Shown here in pieces: positions 42,275 through 54,961 of a stretch of DNA of 64,000 bases. A program made the position numbers and the translations under genes. The notes beneath the pieces are model-generated. The model saw only the letters and a program-made list of their open reading frames with translations, ran no database searches and was not told the DNA's origin. Origin of the DNA: Ailanthus altissimus. Lineage: Eukaryota > Streptophyta > Magnoliopsida > Sapindales > Simaroubaceae. Every line of letters begins with the position of its first letter. Position 1 is the first letter of the stretch. The DNA is taken from contig OX327684.1 in assembly GCA_946807835.1 (NCBI GenBank), positions 37,288,501 through 37,352,500 of the forward strand, given 5' to 3'.

Positions 42275-42657
42275 TTCGAGACTTGTCTACTATCTTTTGC
42301 AACTTATTCAAATCGAGTCGATAATCTAATCCTTAAGGACAAAGCCAAAAAGGTGTGGGTTATCCAAAGAACCTAATAATCATTATCCCTGAAAATCTCA
42401 TAGCATCCCAAGAATTTTGGATAAGTCTTACTCCTATAATCTATAAAGAGATCCAAATAGCATATATCCTATAATCTCGAAATAGATCCAAATTAAAAAA
42501 GTAAATATACGTCTTAATTTTAATAGGACTCAATAATATAACATGTAGCCTATAAAAAGAAGGCTAAATGACTACACAAAAGATTGACTTTTTGAAAAAC
42601 TAAAAACCTATTCTTGAAAACATATAATCTCTCTCTTTACTTATATTATTATTATTT
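42275..42657. repeat. LTR D flank shared with unit 1
   Basis: Matches 35506-35886, including 'aatagcatatatcctataat' and 'agcctataaaaagaaggct'. It may be the 3' part of another old LTR, but no limits were found. Confidence 0.6.
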
Positions 42658-43154
42658 AGGTAAATGATATTTTGACCCCTTAAAATTTAACGAAATGAAC
42701 TAAAAGATCCTCAAAGTTTCAAAAAGGCTATAGAAACCACTATTAAAAAATGAAAACTACTTGAATTAACGGTCAACTGGTTAAAATCGATAAAAGTACC
42801 AAAATGCTTATGTATGTATTTTTAAAATTAATGAGCAAAAATATGTATGTGGTTAAACTAAACACCTTGACCATTAAGCTACAATACTTTATTGATGTTA
42901 AGTATATCTATCTTTTATATATATAATAAAAGGGTCCGTGTATGTTTTTATAATGAAATGATAAAAATATGCATTAAGTGAGACTTAAACACATTTAGGT
43001 GGAAAGTTAGCACCTTAATCATTAAGCTAAAAGTAATTTATTAATACTAAATGTATTTTTCTTTTATATATATATATAAAGACGTTTGGACAATAAATAA
43101 AATAACTAAAAATTGAAATGAATTAAATAATAAAATAAAGGGTGAAGAACAATT

Positions 43155-45653
43155 TGTTGGGTGTTTATCATAAAGTGTGTGATTATACGAGTGTATGCGT
43201 AATTTCAAAAATTACTATATGCGCAGCGGAAGCATGTTACAAAATACACCCATTTTAACAAATTCAACATATATCACATATATGCATAAGTATAACAATT
43301 ATACAATTATGAACATGATGAACAACATATATCACATATATGAATAAGTATAACAATTATACAAATATAAACATGTTGAACAATGTTGTATTATAACACA
43401 TAATGTAAAATACTCACCTAATGAAGGAAGCTTTACAAAATCTTCAAGTCTTTCACCAATCCATGTGAAGAGCTCACCTTGAAGTATATGTTAAACAATT
43501 CTAGTCCATAACTTTTGGTGGGATTAAGGAGTTAGAATGGTAGCTTAGTATTTAGAATTTTCAGCACTTGTATTCAAACTCTTTTGAATACAATTTTTGT
43601 TTCTTAAATGGAGATGGTAAATATTTTATATACAACTCTTGTATTAATTAAAAATCTTTAACATACAACTCTTGTATATTAATCTTAGGAACAATTTCTA
43701 CATGATAATTATTTTGAACAACTCTTTGCAAAATAATTATCTTTTTCTCCATTTACATATCATTCATTTTTGGCCATCCATTAAAAAAGGAGATGAAGAG
43801 AAGTTTGTTTATTTTTCAACATTTGAAAGAATAAAACTCAAAGAACTCTCTCTTACCTCTCTTCCTCCCATTGCCAAATTCTTCTCCCAAAATTGAATGA
43901 ATGAATTCAATTGTTTTGCCAAAATTCATTTTGTTTATTCAACACTTTGATTAAACAAAAATAAACAAATGAAGTGCTCCACCAATTTTATTGTTGGTCT
44001 CCCATTTAGAATTAATTAAACCAAGCACTAGAATAATGGCCACCAAAATTAATCTTTACCTAACAATTATAATTACTTTAATTATGATGGGTAATTAAAT
44101 GGCCAACATTTAGGCTCTTCATTGTATTAAAATACAATGCCATGATCTATATATATTATAATATTATCTAATAATATAATAATAATATATGATTTAATTA
44201 TTCAAAATTGAATAATTATTCAAAAAGTAATTTTGAATAATTACTTTTTACCTTACTAATTTTTACTACCATAGTTAAATGGTAAAAAGGTAAAATTAAA
44301 TCATGGAACAAATTTTGTCATTTGTCAATATTCTATTAATTAACAATCCTTGTTAATTAATTAAGTGATGTACTTAACAATTAAGTCTTGACAAATGTAT
44401 AATTCGAGGGATCTCTAAACAATCGTTCTCTTTTGCTGAAATTTATTGGATCAAACTATTCAATCTAATCTGCTACCCCAGTGCACAACGAGTATACTTC
44501 ATATTGTGAGACTCTCTAGGTCCACACCTAATTTGTCATATAGAGCTCCTCCATACGTCCGTGAACAATGTCCCACACACACGTTACGGATATTACAAAT
44601 TAGCATGTTAGACCATACAAGTTGAGGTTATTACATATTCGTATAATCCTTCCATTATTTATATCCTTGAAGAGCAGAGATATAGATCATCACCGTCAAA
44701 TCTCTATTTGCTCAACCACGAACTTATCTCCAGATTTATATTTCATAAAACAATATCCACAAACACTTTTGTGATATTGTTTATTCCTCCGGAATATCTT
44801 TTCCGAGGTTTATGCTTGCGGCCACAAGACTTTCTGAAATACAATCTCAGAGCATTAGGATATACAACCCACTCATATGAGCTGATGGATCCCATATCTA
44901 CGCACACCGAACTCCATGGGCATCAGACCATACCCAGCGACACCCAGCGGTCAGACCATGAAAGGTTTCTGACATGTGTGGAACCAAAGCATGGTGGATC
45001 ACTCACAAGCCCACCGTGGCGCTCAGGTTAAAGGACCACAAATACTACTCAACTCGAAAGACCTTCCATTGACGACTTTATGAGATGTCTATTGGATGTC
45101 TTCGTGAGTCTGTTCAATATCCAGTCCTTACTGAATACCTGCATCTCTATACGAGCTTCCTACTAAGCTCATGGTTTGCTAAGACTAACCATCTGGACCA
45201 TCCAGATATAGATATACACTAATCTATATTAATGGGTTTCACCGATAGACCCGCATCGATGAAATTAGATCAGAAACATTATGTTTGAGAACATACTTTC
45301 ATAATGATATTTCTTAGCACCATCTGCAACTCATTGCAGCTATATCATTACTAATATATTCTCAGGTCATTGTCCCATTTCAGACAAGGCTCTAACTCAT
45401 TAGATTTTGCTAACTCTCAGTACTACAAACTCTTAGTGTTTATAACTATTAGCGTTGCTAACTCTTAGCCCTGGTCTAAACTCTTTTAGACCAAATCTGA
45501 ACTCCTTCAGATCATACAATGTCTAAAACGTTACAAGCATCTTACCATTTAATAAAAATAATATTAACGATTTTATTAGAAATAATAATTGTATAAATAC
45601 AATCACTATGTATTTATACATTATGGGATGACACGTAAGCACAAATCCCAACA
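43155..45653 (+). mobile_element. Solo LTR, 2.5-kb family, copy 2
   Basis: Starts TGTTGGGTG and ends CCCAACA, with a perfect 5-bp target duplication CAATT (43150-43154 and 45654-45658). The undisturbed target is preserved in unit 1 at 36441-36452. It is inverted relative to copy 1. The block at about 44700-45180, which contains a 107-codon frame, is the best conserved part of all three copies. A long A/T inverted stretch lies near 44205-44250. Confidence 0.9.
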
Positions 45654-47045
45654 CAATTGCATCCTCGTGTTTTGGTAAAAATAATAGTTTACTCGCCCTA
45701 TTTTTAAAATTATACATTTACACCCCCGTTGTTAATTTTTTCTGTTACAATTGATGAAAAATATTATAATTACTATAATACCCTTAACTACCATTGACTT
45801 ATAGTAGACTAGTATTGACGGAACGTTGACTGGTGTTGATTGGCATTGACCAGTGTTGACCAGCCTTGAATTGGTAATTATTGGTTGTTGACCGCAACCG
45901 ATGGTAAAAATTATCAAAACTGATATTAACGGACTCAAAATTTCGTGATCTAAAAGATGGTGAAATTTTTTTTATCAACGAAGCATATCTTCTAGGTGGA
46001 TGTCTCGAGCCTAGGTCTACCATGATTCTTCCATAGCACCATTCCAATGCGGAGTAGAATTTCCACAGACTTTATAGTAACAATAAATTATGTGAATTAG
46101 GATTTCTTTTCTTCTAATCCAACTTCTTCCTCTCTAACTAGGATATTCCAAAGGATGGAATCCATACAGTTCCTCTCCCTTTAACAATCCCTAACCAGAG
46201 GTGAATCAGAGAAGAAAAAACCTTTGTGCCCCGGCTGTGTCTAGTTTGGTAAGCGAGGATTACTAGCGATAAACCATCTCCCACCATATTCTCTCTATTT
46301 TTTACATATCTACGGTGCTCTGTTGATGAAATAATTCCACTACCACATAGATCATAAAATTTTGAGTTTGATGATATCAATTTTGATCATTTTTACTATC
46401 AGTCATCGGTCAAGGGTCAATAATTGGCGATCAATGCTGGTCAAAACCGGTCAAGCGATCAGTATGAGTATCATGTGTCTTTTATGAGTAAAAGACTACG
46501 TTACCCTTATTTTCATTCATTTTAAAAAATTAATAGTGAATGGTGTAAATGGATAATTTTAAGAACATGGTGAATAAACCATCCCTTTCACCAAAACATG
46601 GGGGCTAAAATGTCATTTATTTTCTAAAATAAATTAATTTTAAATAAATTAAATAAAATAAAGAAATAAAAAATAAATTCAATAAGCTAAAATTAATTCA
46701 TTTTAAATATAATGTATTTAATTTATTTAAAATATTTAAAATTTATTTAAATTAAATAAATAAAATAAATTAGGCAATCATCGATGATTAGTGGCCGCCT
46801 GATTCTCTTTTTAATTTTTATTTAATTTATTTAAAATAAAAATAAATTTAAATGTAATTCATTTAATTTATTTTAAATTTAATTTATTTAGTTCATTTTA
46901 AATTTAATTTAAATCATTTTAAAATGTAATTTATTTTAAATTTAATTGTTTAATTTATTTAATTTCATTTTAAATTTATTATTTTATTCATTTTAAATTT
47001 AATTTATTTAATTATTTAATTCATTTTAAATTTTAGTTATTTTAT

Positions 47046-47720
47046 TCATTATCCAGTTGTCTTTATAGTATATATAAAAGATAGATACACTTAGTGTCAA
47101 TAAATTGCATTCAACCTAATAGTTAAAGTGTTAGTTTTTCGCTTAAATGTCTTGGGTTCGAGTCCCACCAAGTGCTTATTTTTTTTTTCTTCTATTTTCA
47201 AGAGACATACAAGGACCCTTTATTATATATATAAAAGATTAGTGTCAATAAAGTGCTTTCCATCCATTTTCAAAACAAATACAGAGTCTTTTTATTAGAT
47301 ATTTCCTTCTATTTTCAAAACACATACAACATCCTTGTATTATATATATAAAAGATTAGTGTCAATAAAGTACTTAGTTTTGAGCCAAAATCTTAGGAAC
47401 ACATGCAAGATAGGTCCCTTTATTATATATATAAAAGATTAGTGTCAATAAAATGATTTTCATCCATTTTCAAAACACATACAAGATCATTTTATTATAT
47501 ATTTCCTTCCATTTTCAAAACATATACAAGGTCTTTTGATTGTCTATATAAAATATTAGTGTCAATAAAGTGCTTAATTTTGAGCCAAAGATCTTAGGAA
47601 TACATGTAAAGTCTTTTTATTGTATATATAAATGATTACTGTCAATAAAGTGCTTAGTTTTTAGCCAAAGGTCTTGGATTCAAATCTCACAAAGTGCATA
47701 TTTTTAAATAAATTTAAAAT
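47046..47720 (+). repeat. Tandem tRNA-like, SINE-like modules
   Basis: Several copies of a unit with 'aaaagattagtgtcaataaa' and 'agcc-aaa-tctt' follow one another. The first unit contains a good box B (ggttcgagtcc, 47154-47164) preceded by an A-box-like 'tagttaaagtgttag'. A later copy (about 47640-47700) has a decayed box B. Unit 1 and the left arm carry related modules on the opposite strand (36120-36390, 42840-43070). It is a tRNA-derived relic; no intact tRNA is present. Confidence 0.5.
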
Positions 47721-47877
47721 TACATACATGAGTATTTTGGTACTTTCAACTCATTTGATAATCAAAAGATAATTTTGCATTTTTTTTTTGTTAATTCATA
47801 TGTTTTCTATTTTCTGATAGGGGTTTCTATGCCTATTTTGAAATTTTAAGGGTTTATATATCATTCTCTTATTATTT

Positions 47878-48407
47878 TTTAGCCTTCATGTGCCATGTAG
47901 ACCCATTATTAACTTAAGCATCGGAGTAGATATGACAGCGGATCAAATTTTGAATGGATACTTTTAAACACGTATTTGCACCCACTTTAAAAAAGAAATA
48001 CCAAATATTTCTTAAACCATTGCAGGTTTAAGGTTTCGTTACCAACTTGCTTTAGCGGATACGAACTCCATACCAAACATACAACGAGTTATCCATGAAT
48101 TTTAAGCAAGTTGTAAATTAAAATAATAAAAAATATAAATTTATAACCTTAATTTCAAAGAAAATTTTAAAAATATATCAATCAAAATCTTATCACAAAT
48201 TTAAATTTATAATTACAACAATACATAATATAATAATACTAGTTTAATTAATATTTGAAATAACCTAAAAGGAACAAAAAAATTACATAAAATAACCAGT
48301 ACAATAAAAAATTAAGTCTACAATCAAAGTTCCACAAGCAAGACAATTACTTTTATTGTTTCAAAATACAACTAAAAACTCAACACTACTTTTACACGCC
48401 TCCATCT
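47878..48407. other. Intergenic AT-rich spacer
   Basis: No gene or repeat recognised between the foldback element and solo LTR copy 3. Confidence 0.55.
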
Positions 48408-51167
48408 TGTTGGGAATCGAGTGTGTGATATACGAGTGTATACATAATTTCAAAATTTAACTATACGCAGCGGAAACATGTTACATATACACCCATTTTA
48501 ATAAATTCAACATATATATAACATATATACATAAGTATAACAATTATACAATTATAAACATGATGAACAATTGTATCAATAACATAATGTAAAATACTCA
48601 CCTAATGAAGGTAGCTTTACAAGTTCTTCAAGTTCTTCAACAATCCATGTGAAGAGCTCACCTTGAAGTATATGTTGAACAATTCTAATCCATAACTTTT
48701 GGTGGGATTAAGGAGCTAGAATGGTAGCTTAGTTTTAGAATTTTTAGCAACTTGTATTCAACCTCTTTAAATACATATACTTGTTTCATATATGTGAATG
48801 TGATTTTAGCCATCCATAGAAGCAGAAGAAGAAGATGAAGTTTTATTTTGTTCTTGTTAATAACTTCTTACTAACATAACAAGAATTATTTTTCTCTATT
48901 GTCATTTACAATTTTTCTAAGCATGTAAAAATCTGAAAAAATTACAGAATAACTTCACCTTGTATTTTTTCAACTCATTGAAAGGAAATATGAGACCAAA
49001 AATATCTCTCTCTTTCTCTCCCTTCATCTAGCTTGGCTGAATCCTTCATTCTCCTAGAATAAATTTGCCTTCATTTGTTTTGTTTCATTTTTGTTATCAT
49101 AAAAAACAATTTCTTTCAAGAAGTGCTCCACTCAATAATAATAATGAGTACCCATTATTACTATAATGGTTGAAACACTTGATTACATTTCAAGTGCTCC
49201 ACCCACATTTTGAGAAACAAATGGCCGGATGTCACCTTGCAAAAATGAACATGCTTTTATTTTTGTTTTAATTCTTGTTACAATAAAATAATTAATTGCT
49301 ATTAATATTTTATTAATGCATGATACACTATCATTACAATAAGAAGTGCTCCCTCCATTATCAAAGAAAATGACCGGCCATCATGTGAAACAAATGAATA
49401 AAAATTTATTTAATGGCCTACAATATTACATTAATACAAAAAGGCCTCCACTATTCATAATGGCAACATATTTAATTCCTTTAAACAAATATTAATATAA
49501 TTAAATTATATAATAATGTTTAGTGCATTAAAAGTATATAATAAATAAATTAAAAATTATTTTTGATTATTTAATTAATATAATAAAATAAATTAAAAGC
49601 TATTTTTGTATTATTTTATTAATATATCATGAAATAAAATGAAGAGCTTAGATCTTGCCATTTGTCACCATCCTATTAGTTAACAACTTTTGTTAATAAT
49701 ATTATTAAATAAATCAAAAATTATTTTTGTATTATTTAATAAATATATCATGAAACAAAATGAAGGGCTTAGATCTTATCATTTGTCACCATCCTATTAA
49801 TTAACAAACCTTGTTAATTAATTAAGTGATGTGCTAACAATTAAGTCTTGACAAATGCGCATTCTGAGGGATCCCGAAATAATTATTCTCTTTTGCTGAA
49901 ATTTATTGGATCGAATTAATTCAATCCAATCCGCTATCCAAGTGTGCAACGAGTACACTTCATATTGTGAGACTTTTTAGGTCCACACCTGATTTGTCAT
50001 ATGGAGCTCCTCCATACATCCGTGAACGATGTCCTACACATATACGTTACGGATATTATAAATTAATGTGTTAGACCATGCAAGTTGAGGTTATTGCATA
50101 TTCGTATAATCCTTCCATCATTTATATCCTTGAAGAGCATAGATATAGATCATCACCGTCAAATCTCTATTTGCTTAACCATGAACTTATCTCAAGATTT
50201 ATATTTCATTAAACAATATCCATAAACACTTTTTGTGATATTGTTTATTCCCTTGAAATATATTTTTTGAGGTTTATGCTTGCGGCCACAAGTCTTTCTA
50301 AAATACAATCTCAGAGTATCATGATATACAACTCACTCATATGAGCTGATGGATCCCATATCTACGTACACCAGACTCCATGAGTATCAGACCATACCCA
50401 GCGATACCCAGTGGTCAGACTATGAAAGGTTTCTGACATGTGTGGAACCAAAGCACAGTGGATCACTCACAAGCCCACCGTGGTGCTCAGATCAAAGGAA
50501 TACTACTCAACTCGGAAGATCTTCAATTAACGACTTTTATGATATGTCTATTGGATGTTTTCGTGAGTCTGTTCAATATCCAGTCTTTACTGAATACCTG
50601 CATCTCTATACGAGCTTCCTACTAAACTCATAGTTTACTAAGACTAACCATCTGAACCATCCAAATATAGACATACACTAATCTATATTAATGAGTTCTA
50701 CCGATAGACCCGTATCAATGAAATTAAATTAGGAACATTGTGTTTGAGAACATATTTGCATAATGACATTTTCTAGCACCATTTGCAACTCCTTACAGCT
50801 ATGTCATTACTAATATATTCTCAGGTCATTGTCTCATTCCAGACAAGGCTCTAACTCCTTAAATTTTACTAACTCTTAGAAACTTGTTAACTCTTATAAA
50901 CTTACTAACTCTTAGTACCACTAACTCTTAGCGTTGCTAACTCTTAGTGCTTATAACTATTAGCGTTGCTAACTCTTAGCACTGGTCTAAACTCTTTTAA
51001 ACCAGATCTGAACTCATTCAGATCATACAATATCTGAAACGTTACAAACATCTTACTATTTTAATAAAAAATAATCTTAACTATTTTATTAAAAATGATA
51101 ATTGTATAAATACTATCAACATATATTTATACATAATGGGATGACATGTAAGTATAAATCCCACACA
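48408..51167 (+). mobile_element. Solo LTR, 2.5-kb family, copy 3 (diverged)
   Basis: Starts TGTTGGG and ends near CCCACACA. It is about 260 bp longer than copy 2 and more diverged. The expected 5-bp duplication is not clean (catct at 48403-48407 against catta at 51168-51172), so it is probably the oldest copy. Near its end the 'ctaactcttag' short repeats are expanded (50860-50990). The shared 'MDPIST' frame survives only as 94 codons (50349-50633). Confidence 0.8.
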
Positions 51168-52639
51168 CATTACAAACATGTTAATAAAAAATATTTAAAT
51201 ATATTAATATCTACAAATACTCATTTTACTCGCAATAGGTATTCACAGATATTTTATCAAACTCGTATCTATTTCAAATTCGTTGTAAATTTTTATTTTA
51301 TATACTAAACTCATCCCAAATCTATTTTAAGCTTTACAATTTTTTTTAATAAGATCAAATTCTAATGAATTTGGGATCATTTTGTTGTTCTTACATCAAG
51401 AATAATTGTCAAGAATAACTTTTAACGTAACTTAAAAATATTTATAATTGCAGAAATACTAAAGGTTTAGTGCGTGTCAAAAGAGATTATTTAAACTCAA
51501 TTTAAAGGGATCTAGTCTACTATTTCCAAGAAGAAGTAAATTCAAGTCGAAATTTACCAAATTCAACTATCAACCGAAAATAAAATTTAAGTACCAATCT
51601 CAATATAAGTTTTGAAAATAAGAAAATATTTTCTGGGTTGCCAACAAAAAATGATGGCTAATAATAATGTCCAATCCCCAACTTGAACTTGTTTCATGCG
51701 TAAAATATTGCTTGAACAGTTGAACCTCGACTCATTCGAGCTGGGCTAGTAGAAAATTTTGCCATCTTTATTATTGTTTGAGAATGCGAGGATATGTTGG
51801 TATTTTTCGTAAGTTTGACCAAATATTCTGATCCTTTACAAAGGAAACACATGTCGTGGTTATATATATTATAGTTAAGAATTAAACTTCTTGGTAAGTT
51901 CTCTTTCTGACAGCTACCATCACCAACAGTCTTCATCTTCTCACTAAACCTATTCACTTATTTAACTCTCTCAAATCAACAATTTACTTTTTTATATTTG
52001 AGTATAAATGTATTATATTTGACAACAATAATATCTTTTATTTTTCTTTTAAACAATATGTTCTAATTTTCTTTATTGCGGATTTGGGAATATGTTGGGT
52101 TTTAATGAAAAAGTTTGTGTAAACTACTTTTATATTCAATGGTAAAAATATAATTGCATGCGAAGAGTCGAGTATTTAATATAATAAAACAAATATGAAT
52201 ATGCAGATTTTTGAAGAAATCGAAAATGGGCGGTGTGAAACGGGACTAATATAAACTATTATATTATTTTATTTTTGAAGTAAATCAAATTTGGTTTCGG
52301 ATTTTTTTAAAAGGAATCTTCCATAGCTAAAATTGAAGTTGGATTGACCCTACTTTCTCAAGAAAGATAAAATAGATTTGTTTAGCAAATTTATGAATGG
52401 AAGGGAAGATGAGTTTGCTTTTGGTAATTTCCCTCGGTCCTTGATTTTTTTTTTTATTATTTGAAACTTCCTCCGTTCTTGATTTGATATGTATATGTTT
52501 TTGCCTTTTCAATAAAATTGATAGGTAACTCTAGAGTTTTAATTCATAATACCAAAAATGAAGAGTTTAACTTAAAAGATAAAAAGAGACTGTCTGAACA
52601 TAAATGTTCTCTTTACCCCAACTAAACATTTTTGTGCCA
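51168..52639. other. Intergenic, no gene recognised
   Basis: AT-rich sequence with short unsupported frames only (for example 51694-51957 minus). Confidence 0.6.
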
Positions 52640-53390
52640 CGATTAATTATCCTCTCTAATTTTAAATATTACACACTTATTTTATGTTACTAAAAAATTT
52701 ATTGTTGTTACATTACTTATTAATTATTATTATTATTTTTTTACTAATATGTCTTTATATTGTTATTTTTTTTTATAAATTATTAATGTAATTTCTAAAA
52801 AATAATACTAAAATAATTAAAATAATAAAAACCATGACATATTTGTGTTATGATAGAATGATGAACATTTTGGTTATTTTATTTTTATATATTTTTATTA
52901 ATATTTTATATTTTTTATGCATCAATATTTAATGCTCATTATAAAGAATAAGTATACTATAATTTATTTTATTATTTTATAAATAAAATTACTAAAAAAT
53001 AATAAAAAATAATAAAACTAAATATATTTATTCTTTTTCAAAAGTATTAAATATTATAGTATTTTAAAATATTAATTAATGAATAAAATTTTGAAATATA
53101 AACAAAAGAAAAAATAAAAATAAAATAACTTAAATATTCTCCATCATGATATTAATATGTTAAGATTTTTATTATTTTAATAATTTTAGTATTAGTTTTT
53201 AAAAAAAAACATTACATTAATGATTTATGAAAAAGTAGTAATGTAAAGTTAAATTAATAAAAAGACAATAAAAATTAATGGATAATATAATAATAGAGAA
53301 ATTTTTAGGTAATATAAAATATTAGAAAATAAGTAGATAATATTTAAAATAAGAGAGGATCATATATAATTTCCCAATATTTTTCTTAAA
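52640..53390. mobile_element. Foldback MITE with about 230-bp inverted arms
   Basis: The left arm (about 52640-52870) and right arm (about 53150-53385) are reverse complements with moderate divergence. Both contain 'cctctct.attttaaatatta' near the tip and 'attattaaaataataaaaa'-like text near the inner end. The 280-bp centre is AT-rich and non-coding. A related single arm occurs at 17020-17275. The terminal target duplication was not resolved. Confidence 0.65.
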
Positions 53391-53546
53391 ATTTGTCGAG
53401 CACAAAAGACTATGCTCGCCAAAATTTGTTACTTTCATTTGATATTCGACATATTACACAAAACATAAAAAAAAAAAAAAATTAATAAAAAGAAAAGAGA
53501 AATGATGCTCTATACAAAAGAAAAAAAAAAATTGGTGCATTGTCGA

Positions 53547-53639
53547 GCACCAATATGGTGCTCGACAATTTGGTGTATTTGTCAAGCACCAATGTGGTGC
53601 TTGACAAATACACCAAATTGTCGAGCACCATATTGGTGC
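53547..53639. repeat. Perfect 45-bp-arm palindrome with 3-nt loop
   Basis: Left arm 53547-53591, loop ATG 53592-53594, right arm 53595-53639, with no mismatch. The arms are themselves built from the shorter palindrome gtcgagcacca/tggtgctcgac and the variant gtcaagcacca. Further 'gtcgagc' motifs lie outside at 53396 and 53798. Confidence 0.95.
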
Positions 53640-53690
53640 ATTGTCTAGCACCAAATTAATTTTTTTTCTTATTTTATAAAATTATTTATA

Positions 53691-54961
53691 TTCTACCAAA
53701 TTGATTGTACAAAATTAATTTTTACATGTTGTAATATGACAAACTTAAGTTTGGAGCTTTTCAATGTTGATCTCTCGACAGTTTCTTTTGGGCATTTTGT
53801 CGAGCTCTTGGTATGTTTACAGTTTTCCAATCTTTTTATTACATTTTGTAGATAGAATCTTCCCCGTATTGCCATTTCCATATCTCAAAAACATCATAAT
53901 CAAATCCATATGCCAAAAAGTACATTACAACTTGAGTTAAGTAAAAAAAAAAAACAACATTATTAATATAAATTTGCCTTAAACCTCAAATCAGCAATTT
54001 GTAAGATTTTTGTTTAGCTTAATTCTGCCAAAATGCACCCAAACCAACATTCTTTGGATTTTTTGAGTTTAAAAATTGTTGTGTTTGTTTTGTATGTTAA
54101 TAATCTAATCAAATCGGCAATTTTAACTTGATTAGAGTTTAGAGTTGAGAGAGATTTATTTCTTGCATGGGTTGAGACTTGAGAGAGAATTCACTCTTTT
54201 AAGTTGTTGGGGTTGTGGAGATATTTTTGTCCTCATAGTTTTTTGACTAAATAAATGATAAATAAGAAGGGTGGGCTAAAATAATTAAATGCCAAAAAAA
54301 GCTATTATGAATTAAAACCCCTTAACTCTATGAAAGGTAAACGGATCATTTTAAGATTTACAAAATGTCGGTCAAAGTTAGTAAGGGATGACTTTATCTA
54401 AAAACCAACTCATCACAGCAAAGTTGGTTGGGTTTCAAAGTTTATTTCGGTGTCTTTTACCAGCTATTGGCACCCTCATATGAAAAATCAATGTGAGAAG
54501 GTACTACAAATCTTTTGCATCTAGAAGTAATGCCTAGTTCCTATGATCTAAGATGTTGGCATATTTGCTCTGGTCATTGCCACTTAGACTCTTAGACAAT
54601 TAGACTGGCATTTTCGAGAAATGAATATGCACAATCAGGAGAAGAAAACAGCACATCATTAGAGATGCATTAATCAAACTTGACTGCAAAGTAGATTCAT
54701 TGCCACCAACTTGGAAACTGTTTACCTTATACAACTCTGGAGTGAAGTTAAGTACAAGATAAGTATTTTACAAGCAACAAGTAACGTAGTTAAATCACAA
54801 GAAAATATTTATATGAACAAAATGTGGAATTGATTACATTAATCCTCTTAATTACCTTCAACATGTGCAGAAGGTCCTCTAAAAGTCCTTACTATCAAAC
54901 CAAGTGAATGGTGATGAGCAAAGAAATATGCCAACATCTCTCCATTTCTCTATTTATTGAA
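53691..54961. other. Intergenic region downstream of the PPR gene
   Basis: No gene recognised. The PPR 3' untranslated region would lie in the right part, but no clear polyadenylation signal was assigned. Confidence 0.5.

Larger units (their letters stand above)
42658..47868. mobile_element. Large foldback element (MULE-like, non-autonomous) containing a solo LTR
   Basis: The left side (42658-43154 and 45654-46050) is repeated in reverse complement on the right (about 46330-46625 and 47046-47868). The left begins aggtaaatgatat; the right ends atatcattctc. A 9-bp repeat ttattattt flanks it (42649-42657 and 47869-47877); 9 bp is the Mutator-type length, but the motif is low complexity. The inner arms carry 'gtgttttggt(a/g)aaa' at 45669 and, inverted, near 46588. 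The outer arms carry tRNA-like modules. The middle (46050-46330) and an AT stretch (46620-47045) are unpaired. No transposase is seen. Without the inserted LTR it is about 2.7 kb. Confidence 0.6.

Noticed and set aside
47105..47175. A functional tRNA gene
   Set aside because: Box B is good, but the acceptor stem does not pair well and the unit is tandemly repeated with decayed versions.
43155..51167. Copies 2 and 3 as the two LTRs of one element
   Set aside because: Copy 2 has its own perfect target duplication and an empty-site paralogue, and the DNA between them is a foldback element with no retroelement features.
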